Part shown: piece after piece, positions 1 through 10,540 of the stretch
How positions within the stretch are numbered: position 1 is the first letter of the stretch
Layout: every line of letters begins with the position of its first letter
Made by a program: the position numbers and the translations under genes
NCBI GenBank assembly: GCA_036971475.1
Contig: JBAIZL010000006.1
Span: 135,193,731-135,257,730, forward strand
From: Prosapia bicincta
Lineage: Eukaryota > Arthropoda > Insecta > Hemiptera > Cercopidae
Length of the DNA: 64,000 nucleotides
Direction of reading: 5' to 3'
The notes under the pieces: model-generated
Told to the model about the DNA's origin: nothing
Seen by the model: the letters and a program-made list of their open reading frames with translations, nothing else
The model's database searches: none

Positions 1-579
1 GTGAACTGGCCGCGCAGTAGCTACAGCACACTGCACTACATCAAAGTCTGTTCATTTTAATACTAAACTTAAAATGTAAATATTTAACGTTTAGTTATAA
101 TTTTATACAACATTACTACCTACCTATATTAAAGTATAGCTACAAAGTATCCAGTCAGGATAGATTTAGTTGTAATTTTCTGCATCGGTAATAAGTCTAA
201 ATATTTACCAAAATTAAACCAAATCTATCCTGACTGGATACTTTGTAGGTATACTTTAATATAGGTAGATAGTAATGTTGAATAAAATTATAACCAAATC
301 TATCCTGACTGGATACTTCATAGGTATATTATAATGAGGGTAGGCCTATATAGTAATGTTGTATAAAATTACAAGCAAATCTAGAAAACCAAGTCAGTTC
401 AGGTTAGGTTATTATTTTTTTCAATGTGTTTGCAGTAAAAAAAATTCAGATTCGTGTTCAGCAAGGTCAAATTGATCAGGGTAAAAAAATTTCGCCGATC
501 GGAGCGGTAGTCGCTTATCTTAATATTACCTAATGTTGTATAAAATTATAATTAAAAGTTAAATATTTAAATATCGAAA

Positions 580-790
580 TATTGTTGCTGTTCATGACAA
601 GCTGGTTGTTAATTATTTAATACACTTTTGCTATTACTTGCGACCAGACTTTTTTGTTAACTAAATGTTGTTGAATTGTTAAATTACACTTGGAGGAAAT
701 GTTTTCGTCTTGCGACTTCTTCAGCCTGCTAGTTAATCTTTAGTTAACAAAAAGTCTGATCGCAAGTAATAGCAAAAGTGTATTAAATAT
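580..790 (-). repeat. PLE-A terminal repeat remnant inside the foldback
   Basis: This stretch matches the ends of the Penelope-like element at 5925-8290, including the phrases TTGCTATTACTTGCGACCAG and ACTTGGAGGAAA. It is itself partly palindromic: the TTGCTATTACTTGCGA segment near 629 returns inverted near 760. It appears to be a solo pLTR fragment without coding sequence. Confidence 0.6.
694..727 (-). ncRNA. Hammerhead ribozyme-like motif (PLE-A)
   Basis: On the minus strand the order is helix I strand AGG, core CUGAAGAA, helix II GUC with a GCAA tetraloop and GAC, then GAA, a short helix III (AACAUU), U at the cleavage position, and CCU closing helix I. This is the type I hammerhead order. 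The core has eight rather than seven bases before helix II. HHR motifs in PLE pLTRs are established knowledge; activity is not shown here. Confidence 0.55.
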
Positions 791-1059
791 TCGGTTGAAA
801 TGCAGTAGCTCGGCACCATACGATATTTTGGGAAATTGTTCAAAACCACCAAATTGGACGATATCCACAAGAATTTTTTTTAAATTGAAGTAGGAAAGTC
901 ACTTTTTTTCAATTTAAAGTAGGGTAATAAATTCAGCGCGGATGTAGAAGTTGTGAATAGGCGCGGAGTGATCCTTACGTCACAGTGCTGCGCATAAGGT
1001 TGTACGCATTGTCCGCGGTACGTCACGCAACCTTACGTGTGTAGATATTTGACAAACAA

Positions 1060-1437
1060 CTTCTCCAGTTAGGATAGATTTGGTTTTAAATTTATACAAT
1101 ACTGTATACTTATATTAAAATTTACCGAAAAAGTGTCAAGTCAGGTTAGGTTTGGTTTTAATTTTATACATTGGAATTCAGCTGTTAAATCACGAAGCCT
1201 TTGTATAACTCTGCGCCTATTCACAACTTCGCCTAATTTTTATACATATATTTAAATATACTTATAAAGTCTCCAGTTAGGATAGATTTGGTTTTAAATT
1301 TATACAATACTGTATACTTATATTAAAATTTACCGAAAAAGTGTCAAGTCAGGTTAGATTTGGTTTTAATTTTATACATTGAAATGCAGTTGTAACATCA
1401 CGAAGCATTTGTATCACTCCGCGCCTATTCACAACTT
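1060..1437. repeat. Two tandem copies of a ~207-bp unit
   Basis: A unit starting at CTCCAGTTAGGATAGATTTGG near 1062 is repeated near 1269. Both copies end in the TCACAACTTC-containing segment that belongs to the inner arm of the foldback. Confidence 0.65.
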
Positions 1438-1671
1438 CTACATCCGCGCTGAATTTTTTACGCTACTTTAAATTGAAAAAAAGTAACTTTCCGAGGTCAA
1501 TTTTAAAAAAAATTCTTGTGGATATCGTCCTATTTGGTGGTGTTAAACCATTTCCCAAAATATCGTATGGCGCCGAGCTTCTGCATTTTTACCAAATATT
1601 CAAGTTTTGTATTGAAATAAATTTACTTTGACATAGTGTAGTGTGCTGTAGCTACTGCTTGCCCGGTTCAC

Positions 1672-2542
1672 GCTATTACAGACTATCATTAAAAATGTGC
1701 AAAAAAATTAACTTTTCGTATTTTCCGTGGAAAAAGTTAATATTCGTGTTCTACACATTAAAATGAGTAATTGAAAAATAAGTTTTTAAAAACCAATATC
1801 AATAAGACTCGTTTACGCTATAGGGCCTACATGCCATTACAGACTAACTTTTAAAATGTGAATAAAAGAAACTTTCTGTGGAAAAAAAGTTGATATTCGT
1901 ATTCTAGATATTATAACCAGTAATTGAATTTTAAAAAAATTTTTAACCAACATTAAGACTATATTTTTACCAAACGGTTATTTTTGTAGGAGCTAGACAG
2001 CAAAGGATATTTTTAAGTATAATAGGTACTTACCTAGAACTTTAAAATTTTTATAAAAACTATTAAGAAAACGTCAATATAAACAGTAAAAGTAGAATTT
2101 GGGGGGACGGCTCAAAATGTTGGTAAATATAACGTAGATGCAGAAACAATTGGAAGATGATGTTACTCTACACAAAATAACAGCATTTGCCAACAGCGTC
2201 TACACCGGCTACAGCCAATTTCAGCGCTGACGTCACAAAGACACAGCATCCTTAATTTCTCCTCCCTTCCCCCTCTAGAATATACTGGTATAATTTCACT
2301 CGATGAACTATGGAATATTCCATTTCTATAAGCCTACACTCTTGTACAATTTAAACTCCATTATATATAATTTAAAAACAAATTCTCCTTCTAACACAGG
2401 ACAAAATTATATTCTACATTACAAAATTGTCAAGTAAACATAGTTATGTAGTGTATTATAGTAATATTAATCAGATATAATAATTACTCTAGCCTACCGA
2501 TAATCAACGTTTCAATAACTGTAAAACATTTCCAAAGATTAA
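1672..2542. other. Unassigned AT-rich stretch
   Basis: No coding exon or structured repeat is convincing here. Two short versions of a segment (near 1666-1760 and 1810-1900) resemble each other and match 5330-5420 in inverse orientation, so the left part is probably flank or extension of the foldback family. A CRE-like TGACGTCA occurs near 2228. Confidence 0.4.
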
Positions 2543-2783
2543 AAAAAATGCGGTGTAACGCTTTTCACGCAATAGATTCTGTATAGTCTGCGTTACAGTC
2601 GTTTTCAATATTTACCTATTATCCCACGATAACCCTCTCCAATCAAAACTATCATATCCTAGTAGACCATCGGTCCACAGCTGACGCGGCGTTGCTGTAT
2701 TAATTATTACGCCCTTCTACTAGAATCGGCCATGCGCAAGCCCATTTGTGCTCAATTCTCAAACCTCTCAACGAGCTTAATCG
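2543..2783. repeat. 241-bp direct repeat, copy 1
   Basis: Runs from ATGCGGTGTAACGC to CGAGCTTAATCG and recurs at 4413-4653 with one visible difference (TTAATTA against TTGATTA). There are no terminal inverted repeats and no TG...CA ends. The short open frame starting inside it is not recognisable as a protein. Confidence 0.85.
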
Positions 2784-3154
2784 TCCTCAGAGACATGACA
2801 CAAAATACTGGCCAACTTTACACAGTTCAATTACTTATAATGAACCAAACTACTTGTCTCCACCCAGAACATCGTGGCCACTACTCTTAACAAAGCAGGG
2901 CCACACTTTCTGGGTAAAAGCAAAATGTATTTTTTAAATATTTATTTAAAATAAATTATACTATATTTATGGGCACTGAAGTTCAATAATTAAAAGTTCT
3001 ATTACACAACATAATTTTTTTTTAAGCAAATTACTTACCTATTAATCGTGCTTTTAGTTTAGTATTTTAAATATTAAGGTAAACCTATAAACAATAATCA
3101 TATTCATAAATATCAATACTAAACTTGAAAGTTAATGATGGCACTATTACTCAC

Positions 3155-3830
3155 TTTTCTTTTAACAGCGACTTCTGTTTTTCTGACAGCAGTATTTGGA
3201 CCACCCTTGAATTTACTCATCAAGGAAGATTTATTCTTCACAACCTAATTAGTTGATGTACTAGTAGTTTTAGCAGGAATATCATTATCAAAATTACTAT
3301 CATCAGTACATATGGTATCATTATTTGCAACTGCTAAATTAAATGATGTATCTAAAATTTCACTGCTTGATTTACATGTGCTAACTTCAAAAGTGTTGCA
3401 TAAATTACCCATACCATTTTCCATATTATCAACACAATTATTTGTTGCAGTAATAGGACAATCCCTGATTGAAATAGACTGATTATTTGTACATTCACTT
3501 GCCAAAGTAGATGCTTTATTTGCAGAATTACTTGCAGATATACGTTCACCATCTTTAATAAGATTTGTCAAAATAGTTATACCATCATCCAAATTCAAAA
3601 TGGGTGGATCATATGTCAAAGTAAGTTCATTAACACCATATTGAATGGGTGAAGTTGAGAGATCAGCGAAGTTACTAGTTACAGTTGCTACACTATAAGT
3701 GAAGTTACTAGTAGATGTATTATCATCATCTTCTGTACTGTTTATTACAATAGATAAATCATCACCTAAGCTCAAAGTAGGCATTTCATTTGCTAGAGAT
3801 GATGGATTGGTAGTCATGACTTCTTTTATC
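3155..3830 (-). CDS. Candidate host exon, Ser/Thr/Asn/Asp-rich, one in-frame stop
   Basis: On the minus strand a 3' splice site (TTTATTGTAG before 3830) and a 5' splice site (GTGAGT after 3155) bracket 676 nt that stay open in one frame except for a single TAG at 3245-3247. The predicted protein is rich in Ser, Thr, Asn and Asp (for example GDDLSIVINSTEDDDN) and becomes Lys-rich after the stop (KGGPNTAVRKTEVAVKRK). No domain is recognised. An open frame of this length is unusual in this AT-rich context, which argues for coding history. The stop means a decayed gene, a sequencing error, or an exon that ends earlier. A transposon origin is not excluded. Confidence 0.45.
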
Positions 3831-4412
3831 CTACAATAAAGCAAAATTTTTTATCATTAGACCAAATTAGAAGGTTTTCTGAAATATAAAGCCCTTGTTA
3901 TTTATTATAGAAATTTGAGTATAAAAATTAAGAAAATTTTCCCAGGAAATGTTTTATTGAGAGGCTACGTTTTATTAGGATTGTATAACTGGCTACACAT
4001 AAGCTGGCGACCGACCTTGAAGGGCGAGCATAGGCGGAGGAAAGGGTAGAGGAAGCAAAAGACCGTTCCACAGACATAATATGAAGTATAGTATTTTTAT
4101 TACAATTATTTAGATTTGACAAGGCCTTATCAGTTTTCTAAACTACCACAACACCTGCAATTTCTTAGTGATGGCCTTAGATGCAACACGTACTACAAAA
4201 ACCAATGCTTTTAATTAGGACTAGCTTTTTGTTTTCTATCGATGAATCGATCGCCCACCAACTTACGAATGACCAGCTATAAATTGGGATGGTAAAAGGT
4301 TTATGTAAAGTAACATAATTATAACAACTTTTATTATTATAAAAACCAAAATAATTTCACGGATTGGTAATGAGGTTTTACAGAATGAGTATAACACTAA
4401 CTAATAGATTTA
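3831..4412. other. Unassigned stretch
   Basis: No gene, repeat arm or RNA gene was recognised. If the minus-strand exon at 3155-3830 is real, this is intron upstream of it. Confidence 0.4.
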
Positions 4413-4653
4413 AAAAAATGCGGTGTAACGCTTTTCACGCAATAGATTCTGTATAGTCTGCGTTACAGTCGTTTTCAATATTTACCTATTATCCCACGAT
4501 AACCCTCTCCAATCAAAACTATCATATCCTAGTAGACCATCGGTCCACAGCTGACGCGGCGTTGCTGTATTGATTATTACGCCCTTCTACTAGAATCGGC
4601 CATGCGCAAGCCCATTTGTGCTCAATTCTCAAACCTCTCAACGAGCTTAATCG
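4413..4653. repeat. 241-bp direct repeat, copy 2
   Basis: Near-identical to 2543-2783, offset 1870 bp, same orientation. The bases flanking the two copies differ, so the shared unit ends sharply at TTAATCG. Confidence 0.85.
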
Positions 4654-5117
4654 ATTATCGAATGACCGAGGCCCATCACCTCTTTATTAAGGTGGCTTCT
4701 GCTTGTGCGTTATTGGTAATATTGTTCTTCTGGTAGTAAATGACATACTTGTTTTAATTTTTAAGAGGAATAAACATTTTCTTTATTGTAAAATTATAAA
4801 AGAATACAGGATGAGCGAAGAACAGTCGGTCAATCAATTTTTTTTCTCCTGGAAGAAAAACAGTCAGTTACTTGCAGTTTTTATCTTAGGTATGAGGTCT
4901 TCAATTAATTAGTATTAGTTATTAAGTTGATTTTAAAATGATTTTTCTTGCAACTATTTTAGCAAGTCTACTTGCGAGATTTTTTCTGTTATTTTTTTTA
5001 TCAGTAAAAATATCTTGAGTTTAAATTCTTTCTCCTAGTCAGAGTAAGAGTTTTGTGGAAGAAAGTAGTGATCAGCATCACTACATATCCAATGTGTATG
5101 AATACATGGTAATTACT
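4654..5117. other. Unassigned stretch
   Basis: The open frame from 4703 has no recognisable product. No repeat structure was seen. Confidence 0.35.
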
Positions 5118-5690
5118 GAGATCAGCGACTACCGCTCCGATCGGCGAAATGTTTTTTTCTGATCAATTTGAGCTTGCTGAAGACGAATCTGTAGTTTTTT
5201 TTACTGCAAACGCATATTTACATTTAAAAAAAAATAACCCAACCTTACCTGACTTTAGTGCTTACTAACGCTCCGATCAGCGAAATTTTTTCCCTGATAG
5301 TTTTGACATTGCTAACATTAGAACAAAAATATTAACTTTTTTCTGCGCAAAATACGAAAAGTTAATATTTTTGCACATTTTTAATGTTACCTAGTCTGTA
5401 ATAGCGTGAAACGGCCGCAAAGTAGCTGCAGTGCACTGCACTATGTCAAAGTCAGTTTATTTTAATACTGAACTTTAAATCTAAATATTTAACTTTTGTT
5501 TATGATTTTATACATCATTACTATATACCTACATTAAAATATACCTATGAAGTATTCAATCAGGATAAATTTGGTTATAATTTTATTCTACATTACTATC
5601 TACATATATTAAAGTATACCCACAAACTATCCAGGCAGGATGGATTTGGCTATAATTTTATACAACATTACTATCTACCTATGACAACGT
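5118..5690 (-). mobile_element. Partial inverted copy of the 1-1671 foldback family
   Basis: 5118-5225 is the reverse complement of about 420-515 (shared CGCTCCGATCGGCGAAA). 5330-5690 resembles 1600-1740 reversed, followed by the CTATCCTGACTGGATA-type inner sequence. The arms are diverged. No coding sequence. Confidence 0.55.
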
Positions 5691-5860
5691 CTGACAACAT
5701 ACGTTAATAAATATTCAGATTAATCACTTAAACAATAGTTTATGACTATCCGAACTATAAGTTAAAGTTCAGATAGTCATAAACTATTGCTTAAGTAATT
5801 AATAAGATTCACTGAACGTAATGGACTACAAAATTCAAGAAATATTCAGATTATAAAATT
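5690..5860. repeat. Inverted pair of PLE-C terminal fragments
   Basis: The phrase TAGTTTATGACTATCCGAAC is followed by its inverse GTTCAGATAGTCATAAACTA, so two ends of the PLE-C family meet head to head. The same terminal phrase recurs near 9355, 18360, 23175, 30660 and 35430. Confidence 0.65.
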
Positions 5861-6002
5861 CTCTTGTGACAACATAGCACTGTTATGTCGTTGTGGGTAA
5901 ACTTATATTGGTTTATGCTTATTAACCTTATTACACTTTTGCTATTATTTGCGACCAGATTTTTTGTTAACTTAAAGTTGTTGAATTGTTAACTTACACT
6001 TG

Positions 6003-6038
6003 GAGGAAACATTTTCGTCTTACGACTTCTTCAGCCTC
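6003..6038 (-). ncRNA. Hammerhead ribozyme (PLE-A 3' end)
   Basis: Minus strand: helix I GAGG/CCUC, core CUGAAGAA, helix II GUC-GUAA-GAC, then GAA, helix III AAUGUU, U at the cleavage position. All expected hammerhead parts are present, with one extra A between A9 and helix II. It lies just downstream of the PLE-A reading frame in sense orientation. Confidence 0.65.
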
Positions 6039-6137
6039 GTATTTTTGCTGCTAGGAATGCTGCAGTTGTGCTTCCTTGGTACCATTACTGTTCTTGTTGA
6101 GTATTTTTCTGTGTAGTTTGTCTATTGGATAATTGTC

Positions 6138-7890
6138 TTATCCATTTTTGTGGGCTAAATATTTGATTGTGTTTAGTTCCTCTGTGTAGTTAGTTGTGGA
6201 CATAGGTATTTTATTTAGTCTGTGTAGTAAATGTTTGAATCCTGCATGTTTATGTAGTATTGGACGGTTCGATGAATTGTGTATCAGTGTGTCTGTCATG
6301 GTTGCCTTGCGGTATATGTTGAATTCATGTTTGTTTTGATTTTTTGTTATGGTTATGTCTAAGAAATCAATGTTTTGTTTTTTCAAACTCTGCAGTGAAC
6401 TGGAAATTTTTGTGTATTTTGTTTATAAGTGTTTGGAGTTGTTGGCATTGTCTTATGTTTCCTCGGTATAGTATTATAACGTCATCTACATATCTGTGCC
6501 AACATATTATCTTATCTGCGTGTTTGTTGTTATTTATGCTTTTATTCTGTTCTATGTGTTGTAGGAATACTTCTGCAAGATTGCTTGAAATCTGTGAACC
6601 CATTGGTAGGCCTTGTTTCTGTATGTAATATTTGTTGTTGAGAGTGAAGTAGTTCTGTTATGTAATGGTGTTCAAGATATGTATAATTTCTTTTGTGATA
6701 TTTTCTAGAGTGTTGTTAATTCTCAGATTGTCTCGTAATATGTTTAGTGTTTCTGTGACTGGGATATTGGTAATAGGTTTGTGATGTCAAACGATGCCAG
6801 TGTTGAGTTATTGAGGGATTTCAATGTTCTTCATTTTGTTTACTAGATTTATTGTGTTCTTTATATTTGTTTGTGTGTCTAGTTTTATGTATTTACTAAT
6901 AGTTCTATCCATATGGCTTGCTAGTTTGTGTGCAGGTGATTGTTGGATGTTGATTATGGGTCTTATTGGTGTTCCTTGTTTAGGAAGTGCTTGTAAGGTT
7001 GGTGCCGTAGGCCTTATTGCTTTGAGGTATTTTTTCTGCGTGTTAGATATTACATGTTTAGTTGAATTAATTATGTGTTTAACTGTGTTGTGATATTCGT
7101 TTGTTGGGTCTTTATTTGTTTCTGAGATGTTGTTTGCTGTAATGAATTCATTAATTTTATTGTTTAAATCCTGTGTATGCATAATAACTGTAGTATTACC
7201 TTTATCTGCTTTTACGTATTTTAAATCATGTTGTCTGGCTTTTTGTTTTAGTGATTTGGCTGTCTGTATTTCATTGGTATGTGTTATGCTCTTTTGGGTC
7301 TTGTGTGTTCTTATTGTGTTACTAATTAAATGTCTTAAGTGTTCTTGATCTTGTATTTCTGTCTGTTGTATATTGATTTATTTGTCAATTATAATTGCTG
7401 TTTTTGTTTTATTGTTATCTTTGTAGTGTATATTATGTTTTAGGCCTTTATTTAGTAATTCTATTTCTTCAGTGGTAAATGTGATGTTAGCGTTCTTTAT
7501 TGTTTTTTCATAAAAAGAGTGTTTTGGCTTTTTTATGCTGGATTATTATTTTTTCTCTTTAAAAAGTTGATTTATTTTCTTTTTATGTGTTTCATGTGTT
7601 TCTTGTAGTGTTTTAGTGGCCTCTATGTGCGATTCTGTAATTAGTTCGCATGTGAATTCATATCCGTATGTATTAAAAATGTTTAAATGTAATTGTAACA
7701 ATTTTAGATGAAGTTTATCTTTCTTTACATAAAGTTCTTTTATTGATTGTTTGATATACATTGCTTCTACAAATTTAGTTGTTTTATGGCTGCTTTGTTC
7801 ATTTATTTTATGTTCACTTTTGAGTATTTAGGTGTGATGTTATTTTTAAGACATGTTTTGTTAAATTGAATGTGTGCGTCTGTTTTCCTA
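6138..7890 (-). pseudogene. PLE-A reverse transcriptase, disrupted
   Basis: Reading from 7890 down: an N-terminal basic region (NNITPKYSK type, near 7830), a helical stretch (7546-7761), then RT blocks with PTAPTLQALPKQGTPIRPI at 7040-7100, GLPMGSQISS at 6590-6610 and the catalytic HRYVDDVIIL at about 6470-6500. It continues into the palm/thumb (NIDFLDITITKNQNKHEFNI, 6320-6375) and ends near 6138. The fragments lie in different frames with several stops, so it is dead. The YVDD box and GLPMGS identify an RT of the Penelope/telomerase-related group. The C-terminal GIY-YIG domain is missing. Confidence 0.8.
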
Positions 7891-8129
7891 ACCTTCAAAT
7901 TTGTGGTTCGAAATTGTTGAACTTCTGCTTGCCGGGCTTCATTAAATATCGAAATCTTGTTGCTGTTCATGACGAGCTGGTTGTAAATTACTTATTACGC
8001 TTTTGCTATTACTTGCGACCAGACTTTTTGTTAACTAAAAGATGTTAAATTGTTAACTTACACTTGGAGGAAACGTTTAAAAAATGGTACTGAGGAAGCA
8101 CCAGCATTCGTAGCGGCAAAAATACGAGG

Positions 8130-8170
8130 CTGAAGAAGACACAAGACAAAAACGTTTCCTCCAAGTGTAA
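8130..8170 (+). ncRNA. Degenerate PLE-A hammerhead copy
   Basis: GAGGCTGAAGAA is present, but helix II has become GAC-ACAA-GAC, which cannot pair, and GAA has become AAA. A mutated copy of the motif at 6003-6038. Confidence 0.4.
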
Positions 8171-8390
8171 GTTAACAATTTACCAACTTTTAGTTAAAAA
8201 AAAGTTTGCTCGCAAGTAATAGCAAAAGTGTAATAAGTAATTTACAACCAGCTCGTCATGAACAGCAACAAGTTTTCGATACTTACTAACCTATTTCTTG
8301 ATTTCAGTCTGTTAGTAGAGTTTTATTATTTTTTGATAACTAAATCTATCATAGATAGTTTGTAAGTATATTTTAATAGATGTAGATGTG

Positions 8391-8398
<8 letters not shown>

Positions 8399-8458
<60 letters not shown>

Positions 8459-8594
8459 GTTAATATATTACTATTGTAAGTAATTTTATCCACTATTAAG
8501 TGCAATGATTTTACCTTGTGTGATGAGGCACCTTTTGGTCACTTGACCATTGTCGAATCACGAAGTCAGTGCAACGGTAAAACAATGGATAACG

Positions 8595-8664
<70 letters not shown>
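8399..8664. repeat. Two (TA)n microsatellites around a PLE-Y end
   Basis: (TA)n blocks at about 8399-8454 and 8600-8664 enclose a PLE-Y terminal sequence (GAAGTTAATATATTACTA, then CAGTGCAACGG..AACAATGGATAACG). The same arrangement recurs near 13 kb, 15.5 kb and 63.8 kb. Confidence 0.85.
8520..8561 (-). ncRNA. PLE-Y hammerhead-like fold, mutated
   Basis: Minus strand: GUGAU/AUCAC helix I, core UCGACAAU, GGUC-GACC helix II, GG-UG-CC helix III. GAAA is changed to AAAA, so this copy is probably inactive even if the family is not. Confidence 0.4.
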
Positions 8665-8669
<5 letters not shown>

Positions 8670-8883
8670 ATAAACAATATGTTTGCATATTTTTGTTGTT
8701 AGCGGTATGACAAGTTTTGTCTTGGATTAACCTCTTGCGGAATTAATTAATCACAATCATAGTGATCTACCGCACACTAGTCAGTTGCATTTTGCTACAA
8801 AAATATTTTTATTTATAAAGCACTAAAATTCATATATATTACATGGTTGCAGTTTTTAATTCATTATTTTGTAAACTTGTATA

Positions 8884-8973
8884 TAACACTTTTGGTATTA
8901 ACTTGGCAAAAAACCACTACTTACTGATATTTTTCAGTGTTTTTTTTTGCCAGTTAATACCAAAAGTGTAATT
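8884..8973. repeat. Hairpin with ~28-bp arms
   Basis: ACACTTTTGGTATTAACTGG-type sequence is followed after a short loop by its reverse complement ending near 8973. It may be a small MITE or a foldback remnant. Confidence 0.6.
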
Positions 8974-9224
8974 ATAGGAAAACACTTATATTTCTTTGTG
9001 TTTGTGTTTTATGTATAGATGTTTATTTATTTAATTTAATTATATTTTATTCTATTGTTATAGTGTTATTAATATTTATCTGTATACTGTTACATTGTTT
9101 ACCATTGTTATCTTGTTATTTATTGTTGTTTTCCTTTTAAATTTTATTGTTGGTTGTGTTAATATTTTTTTTTATTATTAATTTTAGTTTATTTTTTAAT
9201 TTAATTTCTTCTTTAGATTGTTAA

Positions 9225-9385
9225 TGGTTTTGGGGATGATAACCGAAATAGGTTTTTCGCCAGGGGGAAAAAAGGATACACTGATAAAGATCGCCACAAA
9301 GCGATCAAAAACGTTCTGTTTCAGTAAGTTTTTACAAAATTTAAAGTTCGGATAGTCATAAACTAATGTAAAAGTGATTAAATGT
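9225..9385 (+). repeat. PLE-C 3' end remnant with a hammerhead relic
   Basis: It ends in the family phrase GTTCGGATAGTCATAAACTA. At 9278-9319 a hammerhead-like order is visible: ACA/UGU helix I, CUGAUAAA, GAUCGC-loop-GCGAUC, AAA, AACGUU, C. G8 and G12 are both changed to A, so it is a relic. Confidence 0.5.
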
Positions 9386-9689
9386 ATTTTTATTATAATC
9401 ATCAAAGTTTGCTATGTAAAGTAACCAATTGCCACCTTGACTAGAGTTCTTCTATCTATTTTCTGTCTTATATTCTTCTTCTATTGTTCTTCGTCTTAAC
9501 AATATATTTATATGATCAGTTTGAAAAAACTAATTTTTTTAATGACCAAACATATCTTATCCAGATGCATTAAAGTTATAATATACTGTATTGGGGGGGG
9601 GGGGGATTAGAAAACTTGAAATTCTACATTTTTGAGTGTGTTATAAATATGGGTTGCTATTCAAGTTTATTTGACCACTCGAAATAACA

Positions 9690-10188
9690 ATTGAATAAAT
9701 GATAAGACGGTTGAATATCGAGTCAAAATTTATTTCATTTATTTATTGCAACGTTTCGGCAACTGAGTTGTTGCTCCTATCAAGCCTGAAAACAATTCAA
9801 CAATACACTATAAAATACAAGTACACTCAACAACAGAAATTTAAAACTTAAAAAAAAATCCAATGAAATTTTAGTGACAAAGTTAATAATAAACCACCTA
9901 CATGGCAAGAGTCACAAATTAATCTAAATATAATTAAAACCAGTAATAGTTAGTTTTGTTACTCTCACCATGTAGATGGGTTATTTTATTAGCTTTGTCA
10001 CTAAATTTTCTTTGAAAATTTTCTTAAAGTTTTAAATTTCTGTTGTTGAGTGTACTCGTATTTCTAGTGTATTGTTAAATTGTTTTCAGGCTTGATAGGA
10101 GCAACAAATCAGTTGCTGAAATAATTGAATAAATAAATAAAACAATTGACTCGATATTCAACCATCTTATCATTTATTCAAATGGAGG
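9690..10188. mobile_element. Foldback element with ~220-bp arms
   Basis: 9690-9920 is the inverse of 9970-10188 (ATAAGACGGTTGAATATCGA against TCGATATTCAACCATCTTAT). The arms contain GCAACGTTTCGGCAACT and CTCCTATCAAGCCTGAAAAC. Part of the terminal phrase recurs alone at 23525-23570. The GAAACGTTGC segment recalls the hammerhead 3' half of PLE ends, but the 5' core (CUUGAUAGG) does not fit well. Confidence 0.6.
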
Positions 10189-10405
10189 TTATGTTGACAT
10201 GAAGGATGCTTCGATGGGAATGTGGTAAAAATTCAGTGAAATACTTTTACTTTAATAAGATTTTAAATATGAGATTGTTTAGCTTAATTGTATAACTAAG
10301 CTTAAAACATACAGTATCAAGAAGTTATATTGTGTACAATCTAACTAAGTCTAAGAATTTTTATAGACAATCCTAATGTATTATTAATTTTATATAATTT
10401 TTCAG

Positions 10406-10540
10406 ATGGTGGTAGCATTTCAGAGACAATTCAAAATGCTTTGACTCTTGAAAATGTGATAACAGCTTTTAACAGAAAACTGTGTGAAATACTGATTTTA
10501 CAATCTGGTTCTCCAGAAGCTGAGATGTTTCATAATATTT
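10406..10540 (+). CDS. UBX-protein gene, first exon seen in the window
   Basis: 135 nt preceded by a pyrimidine tract and CAG (10403-10405) and followed by GTATCC, a weak donor. The open frame starts with two bases of a split codon, encodes 44 residues beginning GGSISETIQNALTLENVIT and ends with one base. That base joins the two leading bases of the exon at 22679. No domain is recognised; the stretch is probably helical. It is the least certain exon, because the donor is poor and homology is unknown. The phase match and lack of stops support it. Earlier exons must lie upstream of this window or be unrecognised. Confidence 0.5.

Larger units (their letters stand above)
1..1671. mobile_element. 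Foldback-type element with inverted ends
   Basis: The first ~50 bases are repeated in inverse orientation at about 1625-1671 (shared core CAGTAGCTACAGCACACT). A second inverted pair, about 801-972 against 1404-1600, forms long inner arms. No coding capacity is visible. The left end may be cut by the window border, because the right copy continues a few bases further. A related partial copy lies in inverse orientation at 5118-5690. This looks like a non-autonomous foldback or MITE-like DNA element; the superfamily is not identified. Confidence 0.6.
5925..8290 (-). mobile_element. Penelope-like element PLE-A, decayed, with pLTRs at both ends
   Basis: A PLE reading frame runs on the minus strand between two copies of the same terminal sequence. 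The 3' end of the element is 5925-6050. The 5' side (7940-8290) contains two copies of that sequence in inverted orientation. This pLTR-ORF-pLTR layout with an inverted partial copy at the 5' side is typical of Penelope elements. The GIY-YIG endonuclease is absent: the RT thumb region is followed directly by the 3' end. The copy is interrupted by stops and is not autonomous. Confidence 0.8.

Noticed and set aside
2740..2937. 63-codon ORF overlapping the 241-bp repeat
   Set aside because: It starts in the repeat and its second half is unique DNA; the other repeat copy has no matching continuation.
6344..7348. Several plus-strand ORFs (94, 89, 73 codons)
   Set aside because: They are antisense shadows of the PLE-A reverse transcriptase on the minus strand.
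8520..8561. Standard hammerhead on the plus strand (GTGATGAGG..GTCGAATCAC)
   Set aside because: GUGAUGA and GAAU occur in order, but the sequence between them cannot form helix II and no valid helix III follows; the fold belongs to the minus strand.
9690..10188. Hammerhead in the foldback arms (GCCGAAACGTTGC)
   Set aside because: The 3' half fits, but the 5' core CUUGAUAGG and helix I do not.
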